A stretch of DNA of 64,000 nt from JABDQW01 sp942492025 (GTDB taxonomy: Bacteria > Pseudomonadota > Gammaproteobacteria > SZUA-229): NCBI GenBank assembly GCA_942492025.1, contig CALODJ010000010.1, positions 372,001 through 436,000 on the forward strand, read 5' to 3'. The position numbers were made by a program, and so were the translations under genes. The notes beneath the pieces were generated by a model that did not search any database, was not told where the DNA came from, and worked only from the letters and a program-made list of their open reading frames with translations. This document shows, piece by piece, positions 8,730-16,594 of this stretch. Every line of letters starts with the position of its first letter. Within the stretch, counting starts at the first letter, position 1.

Positions 8730-9575
8730 ATGAAAATAATCAGCCGTTATACGAAACCAGTGGCCATCTCCTTCTTTGCCGGCGCCATTGCGTCGACATC
8801 GCTAACGAATCACGCCATTGCAGAGGAAAGTCAGGAACTTACAGTGGCATTTCCAGACACATGGATGATTCGCCTGGGAGCCTATGTCATCGATCGCGCG
8901 GATACGACGGTCAGCGTCAATACTGATATAGGGATCGGTACCGTGATTGATTATAAGCGCGACCTGGGCGGCGAGGACAGCGACACCATCCCCAGGATTG
9001 ATGCCTACTACCGCTTCAATAAAAGACACCGCATCGATTTCACCGCATTCAGGATCGATCGAAAGGGTGAGAGGACACTGACGATCGACCTTGATATCGG
9101 CGATGATAATTTTGTTGCGAATGAAACAGTATTTTCAGATGTCAAGTACACACTGTACAAGCTGGGCTACAACTACTCGTTTTACCACTCGCCCAAAGTT
9201 GAACTGAGTCTTTCTGCAGGACTCAATATCACAGACTATGAGTTGTCTTTCCGAAATCTTGCCGGGGACAAAGCCGAAGCTGCCGGTGTCACAGTGCCGT
9301 TGCCGGTATTTGGTCTGCGCATGGGGTATGCAATTACACCCAAGTGGTCGGTGCAATATGTTAGTGAGGCATTTTTTATTGAATTTGATGATACGTTCAA
9401 GGGTGCCTTGTTGAATTATGAACTTAATACCGAGTACAAGCTGTTCAAGCATTTTGCTATTGGTGCCGGTATTGCCAGGCTGGGGATTGATGCTGAGATC
9501 AATGATGATGAATGGCGCGGTCAAGTGACAGATTCCTATCGCGGCTATACGCTATTTGGTACCTTCTATTTCTAA
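8730..9575 (+). CDS. Outer-membrane beta-barrel protein, function unknown
   Basis: 281 residues with a signal peptide (cleavage likely after NHAIA). Alternating hydrophobic/polar strands fill the rest (IDAYYRFNKRHRIDFTAFRI, YTLYKLGYNYSFYHSPKVELSLSAGL, GLRMGYAITPKWSVQYVSEAFFIEF), and the protein ends in YTLFGTFYF with the terminal Phe recognised by the BAM machinery. A GAGG ribosome site lies just before the ATG. I do not recognise a named family. It lies 68 bases after the DUF2955 transporter on the same strand, so it might be co-transcribed, but nothing shows it is the efflux channel. Confidence 0.75.
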   Translation: MKIISRYTKPVAISFFAGAIASTSLTNHAIAEESQELTVAFPDTWMIRLGAYVIDRADTTVSVNTDIGIGTVIDYKRDLGGEDSDTIPRIDAYYRFNKRHRIDFTAFRIDRKGERTLTIDLDIGDDNFVANETVFSDVKYTLYKLGYNYSFYHSPKVELSLSAGLNITDYELSFRNLAGDKAEAAGVTVPLPVFGLRMGYAITPKWSVQYVSEAFFIEFDDTFKGALLNYELNTEYKLFKHFAIGAGIARLGIDAEINDDEWRGQVTDSYRGYTLFGTFYF

Positions 9576-9604
9576 GTACCTGTCTTGCTTGCGAGAACAC
9601 TAAG

Positions 9605-9634
9605 CAAAAAAACCGAGTCAGAGAGCAATTGATT
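9605..9634. repeat. Repeat family E, worn copy
   Basis: AAAAAAACCGAGTCAGAGAG followed by CAATTGATTA matches the terminal repeat of the Y1-transposase element at 10.7-11.6 kb, with one changed base in the core. It abruptly ends the IS3-type ORFA fragment next to it. Confidence 0.7.
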
Positions 9635-9757
9635 ACGTCGGATGCCCAGCTGCATTGCTATTTCGCTGGCAGGACGGTCTGATTGCTCCATCAGTCGCAG
9701 CGCTTCCAGCTTAAACTCTTTGGTATAGGTTTTGTAGGGCTTACGTTTTCTTGTCAT
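9632..9757 (-). pseudogene. IS3-type transposase ORFA, N-terminal fragment
   Basis: The frame from MTRKRKPYKTYTKEFKLEAL through SEIAMQLGIRRNQL is the helix-turn-helix start of an IS3-family OrfA (Transposase_8). It normally continues with a YxW motif and a leucine zipper. Here it runs straight into the family E repeat and stops. The upstream side (about 9780-9825) still looks like the IS left end, containing AGTGTCCGCTAAACTGGGG. This is a dead remnant. Confidence 0.75.
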
Positions 9758-9879
9758 TGGGACACTCCTCTGAGAGACCATTGTCTCTGATTAAAAGTGT
9801 CCGCTAAACTGGGGGAGGTTCACTCTGACTCTATATATTTTCTATATATTTTTGACGTGGTTGAGCGTATTGCTAGCAT

Positions 9880-10167
9880 TCATTTACTTAATGCCTTAAG
9901 GACAGCTTTTGGCTCCTTTGCTACAACGTTAAGCAAGACTAAAGCAGGTCCATGTGGGGTTCTGTCACCACGTTCCCAATGTCGAAGGGTACTAACACTA
10001 ATACCAAAAGCTGATGCAAATTCGTTTTGAGACATTCCTACCTTGGCGCGTATATTCTTTACATCAACTGGCGTAAATTCATGCACAACAGCCTTGCCCT
10101 TTTTACCTTTTGAGAATTCCAGTGCTTCATCAAGGCCCTGTTTAATACTGTCAAATGCTTTACCCAT
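9880..10167 (-). CDS. NadS-like XRE-family antitoxin
   Basis: The start at 10167 (MGKAFDSIKQGLDEAL) lies one base after the toxin stop codon and matches the usual N-terminus of this family; in-frame alternatives lie 12 and 24 bases further upstream. The 95-residue protein has an N-terminal amphipathic helix and a C-terminal helix-turn-helix (VGMSQNEFASAFGISVSTLRHWERG) followed by ALVLLNVVAKEPKAV, typical of XRE antitoxins paired with RelE/HigB toxins. It should neutralise the upstream toxin and repress the operon through the palindrome at 10511-10529. Confidence 0.9.
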   Translation of the reverse strand: MGKAFDSIKQGLDEALEFSKGKKGKAVVHEFTPVDVKNIRAKVGMSQNEFASAFGISVSTLRHWERGDRTPHGPALVLLNVVAKEPKAVLKALSK

Positions 10168-10168
10168 A

Positions 10169-10501
10169 CTAACCACCATACTGTTTAACAAGTAGCGAAG
10201 TAAATCCGGTTAAATCATTACGTTCGCTTTTAGAGAGATTGGCTTTTTCACCTTTACCAAAAACTGTTAAAAGGAAAAGAGGTATTAATTCATTGTGATA
10301 ATAATAGATGACACGAACACCACCACTTTTACCCTTTCCATGAGCACACCATCGCAACTTACGAATGCCACCCGTACCCTGCATAATGTCACCAGATGAT
10401 GGATGCTCTGCTAAGTAATTGATAATACTTAGCCTTTGAGAGGTCGTGAGTAATTTCTCTGATTTTCTGAGGAATTCAGGTAACTCAACAATGGTTTGCA
10501 T
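10169..10501 (-). CDS. RelE/HigB-type toxin of a type II toxin-antitoxin system
   Basis: 110 residues. The core RKLRWCAHGKGKSGGVRVIYYY and the C-terminal LLTVFGKGEKANLSKSERN are characteristic of the RelE/HigB family of ribosome-dependent mRNA interferases encoded ahead of a NadS/HigA antitoxin. The toxin-first gene order is the HigBA order. It starts 10 bases downstream of a perfect palindrome. The pair sits between two insertion-sequence remnants, which suggests acquisition by transfer. Both genes look intact. Confidence 0.9.
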   Translation of the reverse strand: MQTIVELPEFLRKSEKLLTTSQRLSIINYLAEHPSSGDIMQGTGGIRKLRWCAHGKGKSGGVRVIYYYHNELIPLFLLTVFGKGEKANLSKSERNDLTGFTSLLVKQYGG

Positions 10502-10510
10502 AGCTATAAG

Positions 10511-10529
10511 TGTAATCCATTGGATTACA
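10511..10529. promoter_or_regulatory. Palindromic operator of the toxin-antitoxin operon
   Basis: TGTAATCCATTGGATTACA is a perfect palindrome with nine-base arms around a central T. It ends 10 bases before the toxin start codon. Its position and perfection fit an autoregulatory site for the XRE antitoxin. Confidence 0.7.
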
Positions 10530-10534
10530 GCTCG

Positions 10535-10720
10535 TCAATATGGTTTAAGTAAGTCAGGAATGAGGTGCCGATGTTTTTGTAGTGTGACTGGAAGAGTGCT
10601 GGGTGGATCTGGAATGCCCGGGCCGAGGCTGGCATGGGGACGGCCTTGATTATAATGGGTGACCCAGCGCTTCAGGACAACATGCAAGTGGCTATGTGTT
10701 AGTGGAATCACAAAAAAAAC
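10535..10720 (-). pseudogene. IS3-type transposase ORFB, C-terminal fragment
   Basis: The frame contains LKRWVTHYNQGRPHASLGPG followed by IPDPP, the conserved end of the integrase core of IS3-family OrfB proteins. Only about 50 residues remain; the upstream part is replaced by A-rich sequence and the family E repeat. It lies on the same strand as the OrfA fragment at 9.7 kb but upstream of it, so the two are not the halves of one element in normal order. Confidence 0.7.
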
Positions 10721-10723
10721 CGC

Positions 10724-10760
10724 AAAAAAAACCGGGTCAGAGAGCAATTGTTGCTAATAT
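10724..10760. repeat. Repeat family E, left copy flanking the Y1 transposase
   Basis: AAAAAAAACCGGGTCAGAGA followed by GCAATTGTTGCTAATAT. It is the inverted partner of the two copies at 11531-11610, with 35 matching bases. Confidence 0.85.
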
Positions 10761-10812
10761 AAGTTACTGCTGATCAATCAGTATCACCAAACATGCAAAC
10801 AGGGAGGCCAGC

Positions 10813-11529
10813 ATGCCACGCAAGCCGCGTTTCAATTTGCCGGGGATACCGCAACACCTCATCCAACGTGGAAATAACCGCGCGCCGTGTTTCTTTGCCG
10901 AGCAAGATTATTGGCGTTATTTGAAAGATTTGATCCATGCGGCCAACAAATATCGCTGCCGGATCCATGCCTATGTGCTCATGACAAATCACGTTCATTT
11001 GTTGGCGACACCAATGAAAGAACATGGTATTTCGGAAATGATGCAGTCACTTGGCAGGCGCTATGTCTATTACATCAACAAGACATATCAGCGTACCGGT
11101 ACCTTATGGGAAGGCAGATTCAAGTCGAGTTTGATTGACTCTGATGGTTATCTGCTCACCTGCATGCGTTATATCGAGTTGAATCCGGTACGTGCAGGCA
11201 TGGTGGAGGCGCCAGGCGACTATCAATGGTCGAGTTACCAGGCGAATGCGCAGCAGGTTGAGGATGGCGTTGTACAGAATCACCCGATATACACCCAGCT
11301 AGGCGTGTCTGACGATGAGCGACGCAAGGCATACCGTGAATTATTCGGCGACCATATCGATAATGACCTGATTCATCAGATACGTGAGGCATTGAATCAC
11401 GAGCTTGTACTCGGAAGTTCATGTTTCAAAGACAGGATTGAGGAAATAACGAACAGGCAAGCCAGGCTGGGTAAACCTGGAAGACCGAGTATCGAGGAGC
11501 AAGGTGCAGAATACATCGTGTTCGGCTAG
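10813..11529 (+). CDS. REP-associated tyrosine transposase (RAYT, Y1_Tnp family)
   Basis: 238 residues. The N-terminal MPRKPRFNLPGIPQHLIQRGNNR, the HUH pair in HAYVLMTNHVHLLATP and the catalytic-tyrosine helix region SLGRRYVYYINKTYQRTGTLWEGRFKSSLI identify an IS200-like Y1 transposase of the RAYT type. ELNPVRAGMV is the usual C-terminal conserved block. The gene is bracketed by inverted family E repeats. RAYTs are thought to mobilise REP-type palindromes, many of which are present in this window, though not with the same sequence. It appears intact. Confidence 0.9.
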   Translation: MPRKPRFNLPGIPQHLIQRGNNRAPCFFAEQDYWRYLKDLIHAANKYRCRIHAYVLMTNHVHLLATPMKEHGISEMMQSLGRRYVYYINKTYQRTGTLWEGRFKSSLIDSDGYLLTCMRYIELNPVRAGMVEAPGDYQWSSYQANAQQVEDGVVQNHPIYTQLGVSDDERRKAYRELFGDHIDNDLIHQIREALNHELVLGSSCFKDRIEEITNRQARLGKPGRPSIEEQGAEYIVFG

Positions 11530-11530
11530 C

Positions 11531-11610
11531 ATATTAGCAACAATTGCTCTCTGACCCGGTTTTTTCGCGGCTAGCATATTAGAAACAATTGCTCTCTGAC
11601 CCGGTTTTTT
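11531..11610. repeat. Repeat family E, two tandem right copies
   Basis: ATATTAGCAACAATTGCTCT followed by CTGACCCGGTTTTTT occurs at 11531-11565, and again at 11576-11610 with one base changed, giving a 45-base period. Both are inverted relative to the copy at 10724-10760, and together they define the Y1-transposase element. Confidence 0.85.
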
Positions 11611-11678
11611 CCAGACAGGCGCGGCAGGCTACCGCTTAGCCAGGTGGCTGGAATTTGGCTGCAAAAGTTAAGTCCTGG

Positions 11679-11760
11679 ATTCGCGAAATGCGGGCTAGCC
11701 TGAACCGTAATAGGCATACTTGGATAACACACTGCCGTACTATAATCCATCAACGAACTG
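11679..11760. repeat. Repeat family C, rearranged copy
   Basis: CGCGAAATGCGGGCTA matches the right end of the 126-base family C repeat. Directly after it comes GCCTGAACCGTAATAGGCAT, which matches the left end, then a run similar to the left half (GGATAACACACTG). The halves are therefore joined in circularly permuted order compared with the copies at 33.7 and 51.8 kb. Confidence 0.65.
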
Positions 11761-11767
11761 AGTGACA

Positions 11768-12661
11768 TCATGGCTGAAACGCCTTTTCCAGCTGTACGAT
11801 ATTACGTTTCATGACAGTCATAAAATCACCCGTAGCAGGGGTATTGGCACAAGGATCGAACACCAAGCTGTCTAAACCCAAGCTCTTCAGCCTTGTCGTT
11901 GATCGTTCGTCCGGCGTGCCTTCCCAGATCATCCATTCGGCCTGATAGGTATCAAGCTGCCGTTGCAGTGCGTGCCACTGCGACTGATCGGGTACGACTT
12001 GCGGCTCCCACATGACGCTTTGGAGCTTGATGTTATAGCGTCGGGCGAAATACTGATAAATCGGGTGTGAAACCATGAGCAGTTTTTCAGGATGTTTTGC
12101 TGCCATAGCCATGATAGTTTGATCAAGACTGTTCAGCTGCTGTTCGAGCACCCGAAAATTCTGTCCGAATGTTTCCGCCAATGCTGGCCGTTTCTTCACA
12201 AGTGCCTGCTCGATTGCACGGGCCTGTTCGATGGCCTGGCTGAAATCCAGCCAGGTGGTAAATGCGGTACCGGCATGTACATGTTCACCGCCAGGGCCAT
12301 GCTGATGGGTAACCATTTCCCTTATAGTGATGTATTCATCCTCAAAAGCTTCAGAGGTGTTTATCAGTTTACGCCGTGGCAAGCTAGCCCGTTTGAGCCA
12401 TTTCGCATAGTCAGCGCCATTGAGCAAAATCAGGTCAGCCCGCTGGAAGCCTGCGACAGCCGCGGCATCGGGCTGCCAGAATGCCGGATCGACATCGGGC
12501 GGCATCGGCAATACCACGTCGACATGTTCCCCGCCAATGCGGTCAGCGAAATAGGCCAGCGGGTAGTTAGCGGTATAAACCGTTAGTCGGTCCGCAGCGT
12601 TTGAAGCAACGCCGGCAACCAATATTAGAGCAAGAATGAATAAACGTAATCCTGAAGTCAT
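11768..12661 (-). CDS. ZnuA/TroA-like periplasmic metal-binding protein with altered ligand set
   Basis: 297 residues with a signal peptide (cleavage near SNAAD). The TroA-type fold is clear: VDVVLPMPPDVDP, ADLILLNGADYAKWL, a His-containing loop (HQHGPGGEHVHAG), and LMVSHPIYQYFARRYNI. In ZnuA three histidines bind zinc. Here the first site reads DPAFW instead of DPHxY and the second reads FTTWLDF instead of xHxWLxP, so only the third (VSHPIY) is kept, with FDPCANTP near the end. It is the last gene of an operon with an FtsX-type permease, so it may not be a classical importer subunit. Confidence 0.85.
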   Translation of the reverse strand: MTSGLRLFILALILVAGVASNAADRLTVYTANYPLAYFADRIGGEHVDVVLPMPPDVDPAFWQPDAAAVAGFQRADLILLNGADYAKWLKRASLPRRKLINTSEAFEDEYITIREMVTHQHGPGGEHVHAGTAFTTWLDFSQAIEQARAIEQALVKKRPALAETFGQNFRVLEQQLNSLDQTIMAMAAKHPEKLLMVSHPIYQYFARRYNIKLQSVMWEPQVVPDQSQWHALQRQLDTYQAEWMIWEGTPDERSTTRLKSLGLDSLVFDPCANTPATGDFMTVMKRNIVQLEKAFQP

Positions 12662-12681
12662 ATCCTAATATGAAATAGTTA

Positions 12682-13860
12682 CTAATTGAAAATCAGCATG
12701 CGTACCAATGTCCCGGCATTGGCATCCACGATATAGAGCAACCCTGCGCTGATGATACTACTCGCCAGTAGGATGATCACGATTTCAGCAAAAATCAGTT
12801 TCACTGCCGTCATGCGGCTGCAACCCAACTTGAAGATGGTGTTCAGCTCACGTTGGCGCAGGCGGACTGATAGCGCAAACACCAGAATGATGGCCAATGC
12901 AGTGGCGAGACCAACGATTGCAATAACGGAATCAATCACGCTCTTGATTCGAAAGATATTCTCCAGTAATCCTTCGACAACTTCTGTCGGGCGAACGATA
13001 TCGTATAGCCGATTTTCCAGATAGCGGCCGCGCAACAGGGTTGCTGCCTTGGCATCATTGGGTACTGCCATCACAGCGGTAACTGGATAAACAGAAGCAT
13101 CACCATGAAAATGAAAACTGTCCATGTTGGCCTCGGTGATCTGTGTGTACTTGAATAATTTTGCATTGGCGGTGACGCTGTCTTCATTGCGACTCAGTAT
13201 CACACTGCTGTCACTGATTTTGCTCAGATCTTCGTGACCGTGCCCCAGACCCGCGATGACCCATGCCGTCTTGAGATCAACGAATACCGCCTGGTCATCC
13301 GGTGTATGACTGCGTTCCAGCACACCGCTTATGGTCATTTTCAACGGATAGACCCCGGCCAGATCAAACAGTGTTTCCGGCGAGGAGACAATCGTGTCGC
13401 CTGGACCCAATGCATATTCCTCGGCCACATCGGCACCCAGTACGCACTCGCCGAGCATCGCAAGCATACGTCCTTGTGCGATATTGCGTTCACGAAAATC
13501 AAAATAGTCTATCGTGGTGCCAACGATCGGGTGGTTACGCGCCTGGAACCGTACATACAGCGGTATCGCATAGGCCAGCCCGGTACCTGCAAGTTCATCT
13601 GCGGCCTGCATCGTAACGACATCTGGCGCTTCGTCATCGAAATATAGACTGTTCATCACCAGGTCAAGCGCCGTACCACGGGCACCGAGCAACAATGGCG
13701 TTGTTGTAGCGCGTGACTGCAACAGCTGCTGGCTCTCGGCCAGTAACAGTTGTAACGCGAATGGAAGAAATGCGATCAACGTGATGCAAGCCACCAATGT
13801 CGCACTACGCACCTTGTTGAATACGACATAGCGCCAGGCAATATACAAACTGCTGATCAC
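12682..13860 (-). CDS. FtsX/MacB-type ABC transporter permease
   Basis: 392 residues. One N-terminal transmembrane segment (ATLVACITLIAFLPFALQLLL), a large periplasmic domain of about 240 residues, and three C-terminal segments (VIDSVIAIVGLATALAIILVFA, AVKLIFAEIVIILLASSIISAGLL) give the layout of LolC/E and MacB permeases. The RQRELNTIFKLGCSRMTAVKLIFAE stretch is the conserved coupling region of the FtsX family. The start overlaps the ATPase stop by four bases. These permeases usually move lipoproteins or drive periplasmic mechanics rather than import metal ions. Confidence 0.9.
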   Translation of the reverse strand: MISSLYIAWRYVVFNKVRSATLVACITLIAFLPFALQLLLAESQQLLQSRATTTPLLLGARGTALDLVMNSLYFDDEAPDVVTMQAADELAGTGLAYAIPLYVRFQARNHPIVGTTIDYFDFRERNIAQGRMLAMLGECVLGADVAEEYALGPGDTIVSSPETLFDLAGVYPLKMTISGVLERSHTPDDQAVFVDLKTAWVIAGLGHGHEDLSKISDSSVILSRNEDSVTANAKLFKYTQITEANMDSFHFHGDASVYPVTAVMAVPNDAKAATLLRGRYLENRLYDIVRPTEVVEGLLENIFRIKSVIDSVIAIVGLATALAIILVFALSVRLRQRELNTIFKLGCSRMTAVKLIFAEIVIILLASSIISAGLLYIVDANAGTLVRMLIFN

Positions 13861-14525
13861 GCGACTTCCTCAGGACGGAAATCTAGAAAGTCGATGACCC
13901 GATCGAAGCGAGGCAAAAGCTCGTGATCGTGGGTAACCGCCAGCAAGGTCGCATTGGATGACTCGACATTTTCAAACAGCAGGTCGAGTATCTTGCCCTT
14001 GTTACGCGGATCAAGGTTACCCGTCGCCTCATCTGCCAGTAACAACCGCGGCTGTGTCAATAAGGCCCGGCATATCGCCGCACGTTGTTTCTCGCCCTGT
14101 GATAGTTCACCGCTGAATCGTTTCAGCATGTCGCCAATGCCGAGCCCGTTAGCCAGTTCGATGGCATGCTGCTGCACCTCACGGGTTAACTTGAGTGCGT
14201 CGGTAATGCGATAGGGGTGCAGAATGTTGTCGATGACATTGAGGTAATCGAGCAGTTCGAAATCCTGGAACACAAAGCCGATGTTGGTTATGCGGAAATC
14301 GCGCCGTTTCGCATCACTGGCCGCGCTGACTGCATGATCAGCGACCCTGATCGTCCCCTGCTGCGGCAGTTGTATGCCGGCGATTAAATTTAACAGCGTG
14401 GTCTTGCCGGAGCCACTCGGACCAATGACCGCGACTTTCTCGCCCTGCTTGACGGTCATGCGTGGAATCGACAGGCGAAACTCGCCCTGCGCGTAGTGAA
14501 AATCGAGTGCCTCGATCTCGATCAT
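13857..14525 (-). CDS. LolD/MacB-type ABC transporter ATPase
   Basis: 222 residues with Walker A GPSGSGKTT, Q-loop FVFQDFELLDYLNVIDNI, signature SGELSQGEKQRAAI and Walker B LLLADEATGNLDP, followed by the His switch VTHDHELL. The sequence places it in the LolD/FtsE/MacB subclass that pairs with FtsX-type permeases. It overlaps its neighbours on both sides by the ATGA pattern, so the three genes are translationally coupled. Confidence 0.95.
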   Translation of the reverse strand: MIEIEALDFHYAQGEFRLSIPRMTVKQGEKVAVIGPSGSGKTTLLNLIAGIQLPQQGTIRVADHAVSAASDAKRRDFRITNIGFVFQDFELLDYLNVIDNILHPYRITDALKLTREVQQHAIELANGLGIGDMLKRFSGELSQGEKQRAAICRALLTQPRLLLADEATGNLDPRNKGKILDLLFENVESSNATLLAVTHDHELLPRFDRVIDFLDFRPEEVA

Positions 14526-16372
14526 GTTGCTATCAGGGTGCTTCTTTCAGCGGAAGCAAAAGGATCAATGCGCTTCTCTTCCAGCAGTTCCAGGCTGATG
14601 ATTTTCCAGTATCCGCCCATTATCTGCACTTTGACCAGGGCATCATAATAATTTTTTCGGGTATGGACGTGGCCCCAGTGCCCCACGGAACCTTGAGCCG
14701 TCCACTTGGCCTTAAAGCTGAAGCGCTTGCCCTCGGATGACAGCGGTTCTGCGTCGGCCTCGAGTATCTCGATCTCGTTCACCCGGGCCTGCGCACCGCC
14801 GGCCCTCTTGATTGCAAAGGATTTGCGGTTCTGCAGGTAGATGTCTTCCAGCAGATCGCCTTGCACACTCAATGCGAGCTTGTCATACACATCAGACTCA
14901 TCGCGAAAATCGAATGACCGGTATATATTTTTCAGTAAGCTGTGCATGATTGTTTTGGATTCGTCATCGGACAAGCCGGTAATTAGCACGGTTGGTCGGT
15001 TGACCGTGTATTGTGCATACGGCAGAGCAATGACAACGATCGACACGCCGACGATCACCATTAACAAAGGAAGCCTGAATGCCTGTTGATGCTGGCGCCG
15101 CCGCATCAGCCATACCAATGCGATGATGATTGAAGTAAATCCGGCAACACTGCCCATCGGAATCGATAGCTTGTTGACTGTATCCTCTACCGCAACCTGT
15201 ACCACGTTGGGTGGTGTATAGTTCTTCAGGAAATTAGTCCAGGTATGGACGTTGTCGTCGGGTGTAAGATAGGTTGGAAGAGGTCCGGCCGGGTCGGTGG
15301 CCGTTGCCGGCACTTTCTGCACCTGGTCGGTAAAGAGTTCCCAGTCCACGCTTACCTGCTGCGGCATACCCTCGGTCAGATAGGCAATGATCACGCCGAC
15401 AATCGCGGTGGATATTTGGAGTCGCTGTGGCTGTTCGAGGATCTGGATCCCGCTGATGCCAACAGCGACATAGTTGCTGCGATCCAGAATCGGCTTGATT
15501 GCTTTACCATCGATCTGGACGGGATTCTTCGACAGCATAAAATCACCGATGCGTTGTTTGAGATCATCGAGTTCATCAACTTCGATGTAGTCGCTGCCGC
15601 GCAGTCCGAGATCCATCCATTCTTCCAGGTCCCTGACGCGGATCAACACCTCGTGCCGCACCTCGTGCGGTTCGACATAGAGGAATGACATCATGGCCGA
15701 CTTATGATGGCGTTTCAGGTTCGGGTTGTCGAATTTTGAATACCAGGGATCAGACCAGTCCAGATTCAGTTTGGCCGGTGCACCCAGGTAACGGAAATCG
15801 ATCACCGGCACCGATTTATGATAGGCGATAAACCCGAGCGTGACTTCGGCCCGGCCCTCGTCATCCAGCGGCGGCACCATGGTGATATGCGCGGGTTTGC
15901 CATCGAATGGGTAGCTGATCTCGGCATAGAGTACGCGCTTGTCGGCCGGCGCTCCGGCAACACGCTGGCGGGTATAGGGGTTGACCATGCCGGCGAACGG
16001 CGAGCGCCGGTCCACGCGCATCCTCGGTTCGACCAGCTCCAGTTGTACCGGCAAGGTGGTGCCATCATCGGTGATAAACTTGAGTTTGTTGCTGGCGAAT
16101 TGCGCGATTCGCTCCTCGAGGGGTGGGCGTTTGATTTTCGGATCCTCGATCCAGTCATCCGGTATCAGTTCGTCGAAGCTTGAGAGATCACCGACATAGA
16201 CTTCCAGCTTGACCTTGACGTGGTCATCCATGACGTAGATCTCGGCGATATTCGGCGCAGTTTCCGCACCGGTAAGATTTATCCAGTCGGCATGTACAGG
16301 AGTGGTTGCGACAAAGAGTACTGAAAACAACGCAAAAAGGCGAAAAAAAACCATCGGGTCATAAACTGTCAT
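14522..16372 (-). CDS. Large exported membrane-anchored protein of unknown function in the ABC operon
   Basis: About 616 residues from the ATG at 16372; another ATG lies at 16354, just before the hydrophobic signal (VFFRLFALFSVLFVATTPVHA), and one upstream at 16426. The mature protein has a soluble periplasmic domain of roughly 380 residues, two transmembrane helices (SVAGFTSIIIALVWLM and LPLLMVIVGVSIVVIALPYA), and a C-terminal domain of about 150 residues that ends in GGYWKIISLELLEEKRIDP. I recognise no named family. It is the first gene of a tightly coupled operon, so it is probably a dedicated partner of the transporter. Confidence 0.75.
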   Translation of the reverse strand: MTVYDPMVFFRLFALFSVLFVATTPVHADWINLTGAETAPNIAEIYVMDDHVKVKLEVYVGDLSSFDELIPDDWIEDPKIKRPPLEERIAQFASNKLKFITDDGTTLPVQLELVEPRMRVDRRSPFAGMVNPYTRQRVAGAPADKRVLYAEISYPFDGKPAHITMVPPLDDEGRAEVTLGFIAYHKSVPVIDFRYLGAPAKLNLDWSDPWYSKFDNPNLKRHHKSAMMSFLYVEPHEVRHEVLIRVRDLEEWMDLGLRGSDYIEVDELDDLKQRIGDFMLSKNPVQIDGKAIKPILDRSNYVAVGISGIQILEQPQRLQISTAIVGVIIAYLTEGMPQQVSVDWELFTDQVQKVPATATDPAGPLPTYLTPDDNVHTWTNFLKNYTPPNVVQVAVEDTVNKLSIPMGSVAGFTSIIIALVWLMRRRQHQQAFRLPLLMVIVGVSIVVIALPYAQYTVNRPTVLITGLSDDESKTIMHSLLKNIYRSFDFRDESDVYDKLALSVQGDLLEDIYLQNRKSFAIKRAGGAQARVNEIEILEADAEPLSSEGKRFSFKAKWTAQGSVGHWGHVHTRKNYYDALVKVQIMGGYWKIISLELLEEKRIDPFASAERSTLIAT

Positions 16373-16594
16373 GATCACTGGAAGATCTGAATGGCGATTA
16401 TAACCACTTGTTGAATAGAGATGCATACTGCGGTTACACCGTTGCGTCTACAAGAGATACCGGATTCGGCCTTGATATCTGTTACAAGATTGGCTGAATG
16501 CACGAGAGAAAAAAGAACAAAGAGGTTAAATGAATTTTTCGGACTGATTAGTCAATCCGAAGCACACGTGTTTTCACTGGCCTCTTTCTTTCTG

